From Hydractinia symbiolongicarpus (Eukaryota; Cnidaria; Hydrozoa; Anthoathecata; Hydractiniidae): 64,000 bases of DNA. Shown here piece after piece: positions 1 to 10,309 of this stretch (its first letter is position 1; every line of letters begins with the position of its first letter). The notes under the pieces were generated by a model that saw only the letters and a list, made by a program, of their open reading frames with translations, was not told where the DNA came from and ran no database searches. The stretch lies in assembly GCF_029227915.1 (NCBI RefSeq), contig NC_079879.1:34476501-34540500 (forward strand), written 5' to 3'. Made by a program: the position numbers and the translations under genes.

Positions 1-8
1 AAAAGTAC

Positions 9-444
9 ATGATGTTGATGGAGCAAGCCCGACAACGAACGGGCAAAATCGTGGACTCGATTAATGAACGGGAACGACAGCAGCTTGTTGCGCGTGGTCG
101 AGAAGAGTCGAAGGAGGAACTGCTAAAAAACTTCAATCTGCACAGTATGTCAGCGGTACTTAGAGGAGCCGCCCGCGTATTCATAGAGTCTACTGTGTTG
201 AGCAACACACTAGATCACCTTACTCGATTTCGAGCACTTCCCCAGTATTATAGTCGATGATAAGACCACAGTCATGAACGACACGCCGCTGTCTTTCAGT
301 GAGCTGTCTCGAGTATTCTTCGAGGTTCTTCCACCACGCGATCCTGACGCACGGTTCTCAAAAGAGGCCGTCTGTTTGTGTCGAAACGGACTTGTACTTG
401 GCCTTACGGATCGCATCGAGAAGATGGCTCCTATTCATAATTGA
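9..444 (+). pseudogene. unidentified small-protein gene, frameshifted
   Basis: An open frame runs from 9 to 260 and reads as a charged, Arg/Glu-rich, probably helical protein. A second frame is open from 214 to a stop at 442-444 and has normal protein composition; it contains PLSFSELSRVFFEVLPP and ends EKMAPIHN. The two frames overlap near 214-260, so I read them as one gene broken by a frameshift around 215, possibly cut at its 5' end by the window edge. It converges on the minus-strand gene at 532-1146, and the spacing is as tight as in a virus-like block. I do not recognise the family. The alternative is two unrelated short ORFs. Confidence 0.35.
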
Positions 445-531
445 GTAGCAAGGAACGCGTAGTGCTTTCGCTTCTTTTTTGTTCATATTTGTTTCTATGG
501 CTGAAGATAACCATAGAACCTTTACGCGCCC

Positions 532-1146
532 TTACAGTATGGCGAAGCCCTCTTCATCATCATCAGAGTCACTAAAGTAGCAAGTGCCGTATCCCTCAAC
601 CTCCTTGTATTTGCACTCTTCCAAGTAGGTCTGCATATAGTAGTTTTTCCCTTGGTTGTAGATACTCGCCAGCTTGATGATAGCCTTACACTCGCAGCTT
701 TTTTGTGGTATCTTCTTCTTATGGAAGTTGGTTCTGACTTTACCATCCCACATCTTGAGCTTGGTGCTGAGGTACCGCCCTTTTTTCACGCTGGTGTTGG
801 TCAAGCAAATCCCCTCCAAAGACTCCACCTTGTCCAAGATCTCCTCGTATTTTTCTAGCCACTCAGGATAGCTGGCCAGATTGAACGACATAGTTAGCGC
901 GGAACCCTCACTGTATCGAGAGACACCCTTGGAGCGGATCTTTTCAGGGGTCAGTATCAGTAACGGTGCTAGGTTGCCGTCTTGATCCTGATAGCCAATC
1001 ACGAAGCGCTCATCCTTGATTTTGATTGCTGGTATGGAATCGCTCAGTACAAGGTTTTCGACTTGGACTTCTTCGATTTTTAGTGGTTTCGAATGGGTGT
1101 AAAAGTCTTCGGATTTAACAGTTTTATCCCCGAATTTTATCAACAT
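532..1146 (-). CDS. virus-like protein, possible ssDNA-binding (OB-fold) protein
   Basis: This is an intact intronless ORF of 204 residues, starting at the ATG at 1146-1144. The upstream in-frame extension has no better start. The C-terminal half has a strand-rich stretch (KLKMWDGKVRTNF), then CECKAIIKLASIYNQGKNYY followed by a cysteine-containing segment. The protein ends in a very acidic tail with a hydrophobic end (SDSDDDEEGFAIL). An OB-like core followed by an acidic tail is typical of replication ssDNA-binding proteins of phages and large DNA viruses, so that role is my inference, not a recognised hit. The gene lies about 46 bp downstream of the HNH endonuclease gene on the same strand once the Ty3 insertion is discounted. 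The pair looks like part of an endogenous DNA virus or Polinton-like element. Confidence 0.5.
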   Translation of the reverse strand: MLIKFGDKTVKSEDFYTHSKPLKIEEVQVENLVLSDSIPAIKIKDERFVIGYQDQDGNLAPLLILTPEKIRSKGVSRYSEGSALTMSFNLASYPEWLEKYEEILDKVESLEGICLTNTSVKKGRYLSTKLKMWDGKVRTNFHKKKIPQKSCECKAIIKLASIYNQGKNYYMQTYLEECKYKEVEGYGTCYFSDSDDDEEGFAIL

Positions 1147-1211
1147 CTCTCTATTGTAGAGACAAAACCTCAACCAGGGTCTTCTACTCGGAGATGAATC
1201 GATGAATTTTC

Positions 1212-1328
1212 TGTCATATTGCCTACCTGGTGCATATTAAGTGGCCAACTTGGTATGCACACTATGAACAATAAGAGCACACTTTTGTAAATATTGAGTC
1301 ACAGAAGATTACGCTCTGAATATAAAAC
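1212..1328 (+). repeat. 5' LTR of Ty3 element
   Basis: It matches 5463-5577 over its whole length with a handful of substitutions and a 2-bp length difference. It starts directly after the target duplication TTTC and is followed by the primer-binding site. Confidence 0.92.
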
Positions 1329-1346
1329 TGGCGACGAGTATTCAAG
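1329..1346 (+). other. primer-binding site candidate
   Basis: TGGCGACGAG begins at the first base after the 5' LTR. The TGG start matches the CCA end of a tRNA, as expected for minus-strand priming in Ty3 elements. The tRNA was not identified. Confidence 0.6.
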
Positions 1347-1362
1347 CAGTATAATTTACATT

Positions 1363-2160
1363 ATGGCAGTTGCTAATCTAACTATTCCTAATTTTCCACA
1401 ATTCGATACCACCGACGTTACCACAATCCCAACAAGACGGCTAAAATAAAAAAAAAGATTCAAGAATTTATGTGTGACGCTCAATGTTGAGGATGATAGG
1501 CAAAAACTGGCTATGTTATTGAATTACGTTGGGGAAGAAGTATACGATATTTAGGATAGTTTATTAGTTCCTGGCACCGATGAAACACTAGATAACGCAT
1601 TTGAATTATTTGACACACATTTCAACCCGAAAACGAACGTAAGCTATGAAATTTATATATATATAGATCAATGATACAGCGTGAAGAAGAAACCATCCAA
1701 CAATATTTTATCAGACTGAAGCAACAAGCGCAAAAATGTAATTTGGAGCAGCGCTCGATACCGAGCTAAAACGTCAACTCAAAATCTCAACGACAAGTAA
1801 TAAACTCAGAAGATACTCATTCAGAAATCCTACCTTAACTCTAGCACAGTTCCTAGTTTACGCAAAAACATTAGAAAACACAAACACCCAAGCTATTTTA
1901 GTGGAAAAAGGCGACCAAAAGGATATTACACAAATCAAACAGGAAGAACCCAACCGCATCGACCGATCAAAGGAAACCACACCGGGTAAGAAAAACTTTA
2001 ATCTGCATAGACAATCCTTAATCCACACCAAAATAAATGCCCAGCAACTAGTAAAACCTGTAATAATTGCCACAAAATCGGACATGTTGCGAGAGTGTGT
2101 CGTTCCACAAGCGCAAGCTCGTACCGCAGCTATTCTAGACGCAATCCCAGGCCACTAAAC
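1363..2160 (+). pseudogene. Ty3 gag, with CCHC zinc knuckle
   Basis: The frame starts at ATG 1363, 35 bp after the 5' LTR. It is interrupted several times (stops near 1446 and frameshifts further on). Near its C-terminus, about 2059-2100, a zinc knuckle C-x2-C-x4-H-x4-C is readable as [14 protein letters not shown], followed by a Ser/Arg-rich stretch. This is the nucleocapsid region that binds element RNA. The N-terminal part has no motif I can name, but its position between PBS and protease defines it as gag. Confidence 0.75.
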
Positions 2161-2224
2161 AACGTCGATGTCGATACGTCCGACGAAGAGCAAGTCGCGC
2201 GGTTGTTTTCAACCACTCTCATGT

Positions 2225-2578
2225 TTTCAGCATTGCCAAGTTCCATTCCCGTGTAAAAATCGAAAAATCTCCTGTCAGTGTACTGATCGATTCCGGGACT
2301 ACTTTTAACGCTATTAATAGACAGTTCAACGGAAAGTTGAGACTGAGAAAAACAGATACGAAAATTATCACATATGGGGCGGAAGGACCATTAAAATCGC
2401 TCAAAGGGGTTGTCACGATGTTAGTGGAATCAGGTTGGAAACTTCTAACAACAGAATTTTATATTGTGGACACTCGTCACAGAATTTTATTATCAGGCGA
2501 AAGTGCGCTCAGTTTGCAGTTAATCCAGTTGCCACCCGTTGCAAACATTAAAGAAATTCAGCATATTTCAAAAGATTA
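2225..2578 (+). pseudogene. Ty3 aspartic protease region
   Basis: An open stretch follows the gag zinc knuckle. The retropepsin active-site motif D-S-G is readable at about 2289-2297 in the context VLIDSGTTFNAI. The frame runs on through a beta-rich segment to a stop at 2577-2579, just ahead of the RT region. In an active element it would cleave the Gag-Pol polyprotein. Here the polyprotein frame is broken at the protease/RT boundary. Confidence 0.75.
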
Positions 2579-2599
2579 AAAGCCACCTGAGAATGTACC

Positions 2600-3398
2600 G
2601 AAGCGCCTCCAATCTCTAGTACAGCAGTACCAGGACACGCTATTCAGCGGCAAAATAGGCCAACTCAAAGATCAAGAAGTGAAGTTTCACATTAACAAAA
2701 ACGTAGTCCCAGTCGCTCAGAGAGAAAGAAGAATTCCATTCACCCTACGTAAGAAAATTCAACAAGAAATTGAACGACTCGAAGAGTTATGCATCATAGA
2801 AGACGTAACTGGCAAACCCACCCCGTGGTTGAGCCAGTTAGTAGTAGTACCGAAAGCCAATACCAGCGACGTTAGGCTATGTCTAGATATGCGAATTGCT
2901 AATACCGCAATAACCCACACAAGATACCCTACACCAACGGTCGATGATTTGCTCGTACAGCTTGAAGGAGCCACATGTTTTACGAAGCTAGACATGAATG
3001 CAGCGTTTCATCAGCTGACCTTAAATGAAGACTCAAGATACATCACCTCATTTCAAACAGAAGACAAAATCAAAAGATACAAACGACTCATTTTCGGCGC
3101 CAATTCAGCATCAGAAGAGCTTCAACATGCCCTGCGTACAATTCTATCTGACCTGAAAGGAGTCGCCAACATCACTGATGACATCATCGTTTTCGGAACA
3201 AACATTGAAGAGCACGACAGCAATTTAAAAGCCGTTCTAGATAGATTAACAGCTAAGGGTTTAACTTTAAACTTACAAAAATGTATTTTTTCGAAAGAAA
3301 ACATTGAATTTTACGGCTTTATTTTTAAGGCAAATGGCATGAAGCCCAGTCCCTCTAAGGTAGATTCCCTTCAAAACTTAAAAAGACCCGAGAATTAA
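2600..3398 (+). pseudogene. Ty3 reverse transcriptase
   Basis: The frame 2679-3398 encodes the palm and fingers of a Ty3-type RT. LDMNAAFHQL gives the first catalytic Asp, and TDDIIVFG (about 3175-3198) gives the catalytic Asp pair in the usual gypsy form. YGF(I)F and the connection towards RNase H follow. A TAA at 3397-3399 stops the frame just before the RNase H segment. The RT core itself is uninterrupted, so the element is not very old. Confidence 0.88.
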
Positions 3399-3399
3399 A

Positions 3400-4210
3400 A
3401 ATCCGTACGCAGCTTTCTTGGATTATGTAATTACCTTTTATTCCAAACTTTAGCACAAAAACTCACCCGCTAAGAAAATTGCTCAAACAACACGCCGAAT
3501 TTATTTGTAACGAAGACTGCGAAAGCTAATTCCAGGCTCTCAAAAGCGCCATCACAGCCGACTCGTGTGTAACTTACTTCGATAACGAAAAAGAAACTAT
3601 TTTTTATTGCGATGCAAGCAAAGTGGGAGTTTCAGCAATTTCATTACAAAAAACGCCTGGGCAAAAAGATGCTAAAGTTATCAGCTATTCATCAAGATCA
3701 CTCACGGAAAAAGAACAAAAATATTCTCAAATGGAGCGCGAATGTCTCAGTATCAAATATGCATGTAAACGCAATCGCCTTTACCTGCTGGGGAGAAAAT
3801 TCGTTATCTACAACGATCATAAACCGATTGTAACCTTACTACAAAAACCGCTGTTCACTCTACCACTACGTATCGAAAACATGCTTCTGAGTATCCAAGG
3901 TTACCATTTCGATTTAAAATACGTCAAGAGCGAAGACAACATCTCGGATTATTGTAGCCGTCACCCTGTCTCGAAAAGTCTTCCGTCCGAAAAAAAGGAG
4001 AGATACGTAAACTTTATCTCCGATATATCCACACCCAACGCGATCACTCTGGATCTAATAAAAACCGAAACCGAGAAAGACGAATTCTTGCAATGCCTGA
4101 TGACCTTAGTTTTGGAAGGTAACTGGCATATTTTAAACGAAATTGATAAACATCCACATCTTAAAAACGTCAACTCCACCCACCTGAAGTTGTTTAGCAA
4201 ATTCAAATAA
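3400..4210 (+). pseudogene. Ty3 RNase H domain and linker
   Basis: After a broken stretch, the frame 3623-4210 (open a little earlier around 3600) shows FYCDAS, ISYSSRSLTEKE, ERECLSIKYACK and YNDHKPIVTLL. These are the standard order of gypsy RNase H motifs, including the catalytic Asp of CDAS, Glu of ERECL and Asp of NDHK. A linker of about 80 residues follows and ends at a stop at 4208-4210. It would degrade the RNA of RNA:DNA hybrids during reverse transcription. Confidence 0.85.
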
Positions 4211-5407
4211 GAACTGACAGTCACCGCTGACCAAAAGGTTATACTAAAGGGCTCCCGTATTGTACTGCCCCCTTCTTTACACAAAATCTCAGTTATGCTC
4301 ACTCACTCCGGGCACCAGGGTCTAACCAAAACTAAAGCCCTAATGCGATCAAAAGTATACTTTATAGGTATGGACGAACTTATCGAAACGAGAATAACAA
4401 GCTGCGTAGCATGCCAAGCCACAACATCAAACAGGAAATACGAGCCCGTATAACCAACACCCACACCCCCCCCCATCCTTGGCATACCGTACACGTAGAC
4501 TGCCTAGGCCCACTTCCCAACGGATACTACATTTTAGTCTTTATGGATTGGAAATCGAAATTCCCAGAAATCGGGTTTCTAAAAGGCACCAATTCTGCAG
4601 CCGTCATTAACCTTTTGAAAGAACATTTAGCCTATTTGGTTACCCGAACAAACTAGTTAGTGACAACGGACCACCATTCAAATCTTTCGAAATCCGTAAA
4701 TACATGAAAGAAAAAGGAAATACGCATCGCAGGATCACACCATACTGGCCTCAAGCCAATGGTCAGGTCGAACGTTTTATGGGAGCACTGGCAAACAGTC
4801 TCAGAAAAGCCTCCATTGAAAACCGAGACTGGCAAATCGCATGCTACAACTTTCTGCTATCTTATCGTACTACACTTCACAGTACAACCAATGTCGCCCC
4901 GGTGGACCTGATGTTCAACCGTATAATCAAAACGACTTTAACTGACTGGACAAATCACGTTGACATAAATACTGAAGATTTAGCTACTGACCACATCCAT
5001 AAATCGCAACGCATGTTTAACGAAGGTACACCAACGAGGCGGAAAAACACCTTCAAAATCGGCGACCAGGTACTAGTACGACTGCCCTACCGAGATAAAT
5101 TTAGCACTAAAATTCGATCCGCATCCATACATCATCACACAAAAAAACCACTCCATGATCACCGCAACCGCTGCCGACAACTCTCATACTATCACGAAAT
5201 AGCACACACTTTAAGCCATTGCCCAAAACGGCACCACTACCACATTTCCAACAAAGAGGAGCAGATATCGGGGAAGAAGACGAAAACAATGATGAAGAAC
5301 AACCAAGCGGAAGCAGTCACACAAACGAACCCACCGTCATCCCACGCCCTCGAAAACAATACCCTAAGAGACGCATGAGACCAATAGAACAATGGAGAAA
5401 ATACTAG
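4211..5407 (+). pseudogene. Ty3 integrase
   Basis: The integrase is readable in several frames. The N-terminal HHCC zinc domain lies at about 4285-4425 (His pair near TPGHQGL-like sequence, then CVACQ). The catalytic core follows: first Asp in HVDCLGP (about 4490-4507), second Asp in SDNGPPF (about 4658), and Glu in GQVERF (about 4762-4780). The C-terminal region ends near 5407, about 55 bp before the 3' LTR. A TAG at 4654-4656 and further frame changes break it. No chromodomain was seen. Confidence 0.85.
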
Positions 5408-5448
5408 CAGTAGATTTAGTTAACAGAACTGCACAGGACATATAAATG

Positions 5449-5462
5449 AAGAAAGGGGGAGA
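5449..5462 (+). other. polypurine tract
   Basis: An uninterrupted 14-base purine run (AAGAAAGGGGGAGA) ends exactly where the 3' LTR starts. It is the expected plus-strand primer of the Ty3 element. Confidence 0.85.
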
Positions 5463-5577
5463 TGTAATATTGCCAACCTGGTGCATACCAAGCGGCCAAC
5501 TTTGTATGCACACTATGAACAATAAGAGCACACTTGTAAATATTGAGTTAGAGAAGATTACGCTCTGAATATAAAAC
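5463..5577 (+). repeat. 3' LTR of Ty3 element
   Basis: It is the second copy of the LTR at 1212-1328. It is preceded by the polypurine tract and followed by the second copy of the TTTC target duplication. Confidence 0.92.
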
Positions 5578-5581
5578 TTTC

Positions 5582-6052
5582 GTTTGGTTATCTGAAACCC
5601 ACATGGGCTGCATGTTGGTGTAGTGGAGCCTCGCGAGTTGCGTCTCTTCGCTAGGATATTTTCCATTCTCCCTATACTTAAGTGGCACCTTGTGGTCAAA
5701 CTGCCACTGCCCCCGGTTTCCCCAGTTTATCCCATCCCTAAACTGGGCCTGGATGTGCTTCATGAATGGAACAATATTGCACCCCAGGTACTCTGTGGGA
5801 GCTATCTCTGTATCATAGTTTAAGGCCTTGTGAATCCTGCTCAGAATGAGGTGATGTTGATAAGCAGGGCGATCGCATTCCTTGCAATGGCGTATCCGTT
5901 TTTGATGTGGGCATTTGGTTCGTTTCCGTAATGCCTTTGCAATCAAGGCAACCGATACACATTTTTGCTCGTTGTCCGTTGGGTTGGATCAACTTGAAGT
6001 TACATATTGGTAGGTTTTGCTTACAGTGTGTGCATTTTTTATCCTCCTCCAT
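5582..6052 (-). pseudogene. virus-like HNH endonuclease with zinc fingers, frameshifted and interrupted
   Basis: The gene starts at ATG 6052-6050. The first frame gives a zinc-finger region with CTHC and CIGC pairs. The reading continues in a different frame from about 5945, giving a second Cys/His cluster (CPH..., HCKEC). An HNH nuclease motif follows: QFDHKVPLKY (about 5690), then TNMQPMW with the conserved Asn and a later Asn. The frameshift lies around 5940-5950. The Ty3 element inserted a few codons before the natural end; past the insertion the same frame runs a few codons and meets a stop. HNH proteins of this zinc-finger type are common in large DNA viruses and mobile elements. The SSB-like gene at 532-1146 lies just downstream on the same strand. 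Confidence 0.7.
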
Positions 6053-6144
6053 CTTTTGCGTTTTGTAAAGTACTACCCCACAAAACTCTGGACGGGAAAA
6101 CCTCACTATTGTTTTGTGGATCATACAGATAGAAAACAAATTTG

Positions 6145-6411
6145 TGGAAATGTATAATCAAACATGAGATTCTCTTGGCTTGGCAAGTTCGATTACCTAT
6201 ACAATGAACAAAATAAAACTTTAGTTCTGAACATAATCAAAAATACAAGAAAAATCGTTAAGAAAAAGACTGTCATTTTCTCACTTTTCGACCACGTATT
6301 TGTCGTATTGCATTCTACTTTCTCAGCTGCCTTCTTAGCGTCTGTACTCTACGATATCGTTTGTTTATCTTGCCGGTTGCCGAAAGCGTTCCGCGAACGA
6401 AGTTCGAAACA
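6145..6411 (-). repeat. candidate 3' LTR of the BEL/Pao element
   Basis: Directly after the pol stop, read on the minus strand, comes a G-rich purine-like stretch (GCGGTGGGGAG) and then TGTTTCGAAC, a plausible LTR start at about 6411. A CA-ending segment lies near 6145, just before the HNH gene region. No second copy exists in the window because the element is 5'-truncated, so the boundaries are inferred. Confidence 0.4.
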
Positions 6412-6429
6412 CTCCCCACCGCAAAATAC

Positions 6430-7515
6430 TCAACCTATAGTTTGTCTCTCTTCGGCCGGAATAAGCACTATTAGTCTTTGAACTGGTTTTTCTATTCTTG
6501 TATATCGAATACCTCCGTAGCTGTTAGCGTCGTTCTCGTGGCGAATGTTTTTGTAAGATACAGTTACACGTCTCACCTTTCCGTCGTCTCCAGGATGTGT
6601 CTCTGTGACCACTCCCATTTTCCTTTCTCCTCGGAAAGCGTTACTGTCCTGGATAAGTACAACGTCATCTTTTTGCACGTTACGCCTCACAACATGCCAT
6701 TTGGGTTGCATGACCATGTTGGGGAAGACATCACGGGACCACTTCTTCCAAAATGAGTTAACTACAGCTTCAATAAAGTCGAGCCTATGTTTGTTGCTAA
6801 TTCTTTCTTTAAATGGCCCTTGCGGCGATTGTTAGAAGCCCGCCCTAAAATAAGATCGTTGGGGCATAGATAAGAGCCATCGTCCGGTGTCGTTGGGTGC
6901 GAACCGATTGGCCGTTGATGAAGAATTTGGGCCACTTCAAACAGGACGGTTTGTAGCTCGCTAAACGTCATAATTTGCTCTCCGATTGTTGCATATAGTA
7001 CTTGTTTCACTGATTTCACTAAAGCTTCTGTCACACCATTAAACCATGAGCCATCGGCTGGAGAAAACCTCCACGTCGTGTTGTATTTTAGACCATATCG
7101 CTGAATCGACGACTGGCTCATACCTTGAATTGCAGTCTTTAGTTCGTTAGATGCCCTCCCCCCCAAGTTGTGAACCTTGATCGCTGTAAATCCTGCGCGG
7201 CCAACCCCGTAAACTAGAAAATCGTCGTAGCACTTGAAGAAAAGCATCTGTCGAGTAGTCGTGGCTTAAATCGATGTAAACTGCTCTTGACACCATACAT
7301 GTCATTATTACACCATAACACTTTCCTCTGACTCGTTTTTGCACTTCACCACGAATGAGGTATGGTCCAAAGAAATCCAAACTGGTTGAACTAAACGGTG
7401 GCGACGGGCGAAGTCTCTCAACAGGGAGGCTACTCATGACTTGAAGACTCTTTTCCTTGCGTTTCCTTATACAGATAACACATCGCGACAGTATTCCTTT
7501 CACTAAGGCTCTCAC
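6430..7515 (-). pseudogene. BEL/Pao integrase and C-terminal domain
   Basis: The frame 7515-7147 holds the integrase zinc region (CVICIRKRKE) and the core start: LDFFGPY with the first Asp, and SDQGSQ with the second Asp. The next frame, 7247-6762, continues with GRAGFTAIKVHNLGG, then WRFSPADGSWFNGVTEALVK, typical of the Pao integrase with its catalytic Glu, and a conserved ...NDLILGRASN tail. The frame 6717-6430 is the C-terminal Pao domain, with KDDVVLI and a final VQRLIVLIP. The domains overlap in different frames, so at least two frameshifts occurred. Confidence 0.88.
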
Positions 7516-7599
7516 TCCAATGATCTAGTAGTGCGACCTAATTCTTGATATCGTCGCTAATATCCCCAAGTGTCCACTCAACTTATGCTCTGTTGAGGC

Positions 7600-9439
7600 A
7601 ATAAGATAGGATAGCCTGTGATTTGCTGGTAAAAGGATGAACTTTTGCTTGTTCTACGTCGCCTCCATCCATCGCTCTGTCCGACCACCCACCACCAGAA
7701 TTTCATCTTCATACTTCGGACACAGCTTAATATACTTTCCCTTCTTAACTTCGTCCTCGATAGTTCTCTGAGCTTCCTTGATCCAAAAATTGTCTGCATA
7801 TTGCCGGTCCTCTATTGTCAGCTCGCCTTTGCCTATTTCTCTACCTTGGTTGGTCGACAGGAATCTTTTGTATAATCTTAGAATTCTTGCTGTCGTATTT
7901 CTAAGTAGCTCGAGTTTGCTGAAGCGCTCAATATCGATCCTCTCAGCTAATGTTTCCACAAACTGACCAACGGACACATTGACAAAAGAAATCTTTGGAC
8001 ATTCTGGTAATTCTTTTATGGTGGTGGTACTTTGAACGGGCCAGTTATCAACGCATCGAGACAAAAATCGTGGTCCGGTCTGCCAAATGCTTTCCCTGTC
8101 GAGATCTTTTGGATGTTTTTACCTGGTGATCCAATCAGCTATGTTTAGATAGCCCTTCACCCAAAACCATTCTGATGGACTGGTAGAGTGTTGTATTTCG
8201 CCAATTCTGTTTGCAGCAAATGTGTTGAAACCATAACTTTCCTTCGAGATCATCGCTTTGATTATTTCACTATCAACTATGTGATACACTTTTGAGAACT
8301 TCAATTTAGTCTCCTTTTCGATAAAGCATCTGATGCGCTTACTTAAAACAGCAGCAATTAACACCAAGCGCACAATGTCAATTATCCTTATGGGTGCGAC
8401 TCGATTCTTAGCCACAATGATTCTACTTCCAAATGACCCGTCAATCAGTTCCCATCTGGCGTAAGCCACGGCACCATATGCTGTTCCAGATGCATCAGAA
8501 AATATGACCAATGCAGGTTCTCCAACAGCTTTCTCCGGTTTGATGGCTCGCGGGTAAGAAATCCTTTGTAATTCAGGTAGGACTTGAAAGAATTCACGCC
8601 ATTCATCCGCTAGATTTTCCGGCAGTGGGTCATCCCATGATATTTGTCGATCCTTTGTCCATAGTTTTCTCATCATGATTTTGGCTTGTACGGTGTAGGG
8701 TGAAAGAAGTCCTAAGGGATCGTATATACCGTTGACAACGGATAATATCTCTCTTCTTGTGAATCTTGATGGCTCTGAAGTCTGTTGGAATCGGTAGAGG
8801 CGTTGACTTTGCTTGTTGATATCAAAAAGTAAGTGGTCAACTTTAAATTGCCATTTCATTCCAAGCACTTTCTTCGTATCCTCATTATCTAATTCACCAA
8901 TTGGATGAGTTCCATCACTACCTGGTTTCTCTAACCCAGATATCGTCCATTCCTTAATCTTAAAACCACCCGTTGCAAGAATGATATCGATCTCCCGAGT
9001 TCGCTGAATTGCTTCCTCCGCGTTATCAGCGTTGTCTGTGATGTCGTCCATGTAACTGTTGTCTATAATTGCTTTACATGCTATGGGGTAGTTCTGCCTT
9101 TGCTTTTCTGTCGTCTTTCGTAGGGCGACCATAGCCATAGTCGCGGAAGGTTTGTCTCCAAAATTTACAGCTGTCATCGCATATGTGTTTGGTTCTTTAT
9201 CTGTCTGAAGATCTCGCCATAAGAACAAGTGTGTCATCTGATCACGAATTGGTATTTTTATAGCGTGAAACATTTTTGATATATCACCAAGAAGGGCTAC
9301 ACGATTTTCCCTGAATCTCAGCAAGACCCCCAGCAACGTGTTCAACATATCTGGGCCTTTAGCATAATATTCGTTGAGGACATGGCCGTGGAAGTTGGCA
9401 CTGCTGTTAAATACAATTCTACACGATGTACTTTTAGAA
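7600..9439 (-). pseudogene. BEL/Pao reverse transcriptase and RNase H
   Basis: The long frame 9348-8119 extends upstream to about 9439 with RIVFNSSANFHGHVLN and YYAKGPDMLN, the start of the Pao RT core. The catalytic motif YMDDI is at about 9045-9060. An RNase H-like segment with FSDASGTAYGAVAYARW follows. The frame then ends and shifts to 8064-7654, the linker between RNase H and integrase. The first RT motifs and everything upstream are lost. RT would have copied the element RNA in the cytoplasm. Confidence 0.9.
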
Positions 9440-9884
9440 TCCCCCCCCGGACCGAATAGGGTTTAAGGGAAGTGAACACATTGACTTTACCAGTTACAGA
9501 CAGACCGAGAGACAGACGAAAGTGGCCTATTGATAATATTGGTAATATAAAGGGTAAATAAAATGCTTAAAAAATTAAAAGTAGGATAAAGAAAAGTAAA
9601 CATTGAAAGGTATTCTAAAAATCATACCAGCGTAGGTGTTTTTGCTTCTTCCATTTTCGCAGGGCTTTTTAGCTCCATAATAAGAAACTTCCTAAAAAAT
9701 GGTACACACATGTTAATAATACATGTATTTTTTAGCGTTAATATTTAATATTTGAAGATCTAAAAATGTTTTCAAATCAATAATTTAAATTAAAGAAAAG
9801 CTTTCTTCTCAGAACTACTTTTTGACATTATAATACATCTCGTCAATATAAGATTCATATACAGATAGATAAGATATATAATTC
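9440..9884. other. non-coding AT-rich stretch
   Basis: No gene was seen. It begins with the C8 run at the truncation point of the BEL/Pao element, followed by a short repeat-like stretch rich in CTGT/ACAG words (about 9475-9530). The rest is simple AT-rich sequence. Confidence 0.5.
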
Positions 9885-10307
9885 ATATATAAAATTCACT
9901 ACATGAACATTTATAAATAATGTTGCTTTTGTGTGAAACTTCATCTTTAAGTGGGAACGATGATCTAATCTTTGACTTTTTCCAAGTATAGGTTATTTCG
10001 TTTTTATCTTCCGTAAAGCGTTTAATGTTATCGACAACTTTTCTGATCTGAATCTTATATAGACGAAACCAAGAGAAACTATCAGATGGAACGAACACAA
10101 CTCTAACAAAGGAAAATCTGAACCATCTAAACATCTTGTCCCATATCCAGATCATGAATTTACTTGGCGTATTCTCACAAAAGCAAATAACAACACAAGA
10201 AAACGCAAGATATTAGAAGCGTATTGTGTAACAATAGAAAAACCATCTTTTAACGACCAGACCGATATTAAAAGCCTTATTCTGTTAAGAAACAGCATAA
10301 CGTGATT
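9885..10307. pseudogene. Penelope-like GIY-YIG endonuclease fragment with an internal inversion
   Basis: Minus strand 10075-9885 encodes the junction between RT and endonuclease of a Penelope-like element: IRSSFPLKDEV, then IIYKCSCSEFYI, the start of a GIY-YIG domain. Plus strand from about 10049 takes up the same protein with YIDETKRN, then a frameshift to RWNEHN and KSEPSKHL. It continues as EFTWRIL and RKRKILEA, ending IEKPSFNDQT up to a stop at about 10305. The two halves belong to one protein but lie on opposite strands, meeting exactly at the YIGETK position. About 165 bp were therefore inverted. The canonical Gly is Asp here. The RT core is absent. Confidence 0.6.
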
Positions 10308-10309
10308 TC

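Larger units (their letters stand above)
1212..5577 (+). mobile_element. Ty3/gypsy LTR retrotransposon, full length but decayed
   Basis: The element has two nearly identical LTRs, 1212-1328 (117 bp) and 5463-5577 (115 bp). Both start TGT and end in AATATAAAAC. It is flanked by a 4-bp target duplication TTTC (1208-1211 and 5578-5581). A primer-binding-site candidate starting TGGCGACGAG lies at 1329, directly after the 5' LTR. A purine tract lies directly before the 3' LTR. Inside, in order, are gag with a CCHC knuckle, protease, RT, RNase H and integrase: the Ty3 order. Several stops and frameshifts interrupt the genes, so it is no longer autonomous. It sits inside the 3' end of an HNH endonuclease gene on the other strand. 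Confidence 0.93.
6145..9439 (-). mobile_element. BEL/Pao retrotransposon, 5'-truncated
   Basis: On the minus strand, RT, RNase H, integrase and the C-terminal Pao domain follow in order, then a possible 3' LTR. Gag, protease and the first part of RT are missing. The coding match stops abruptly at about 9439 next to a C8 run, with unrelated sequence beyond. Several frame breaks show it is dead. It belongs to a different BEL/Pao family from the copy at 33-39 kb, because the integrase motifs differ. Confidence 0.85.
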
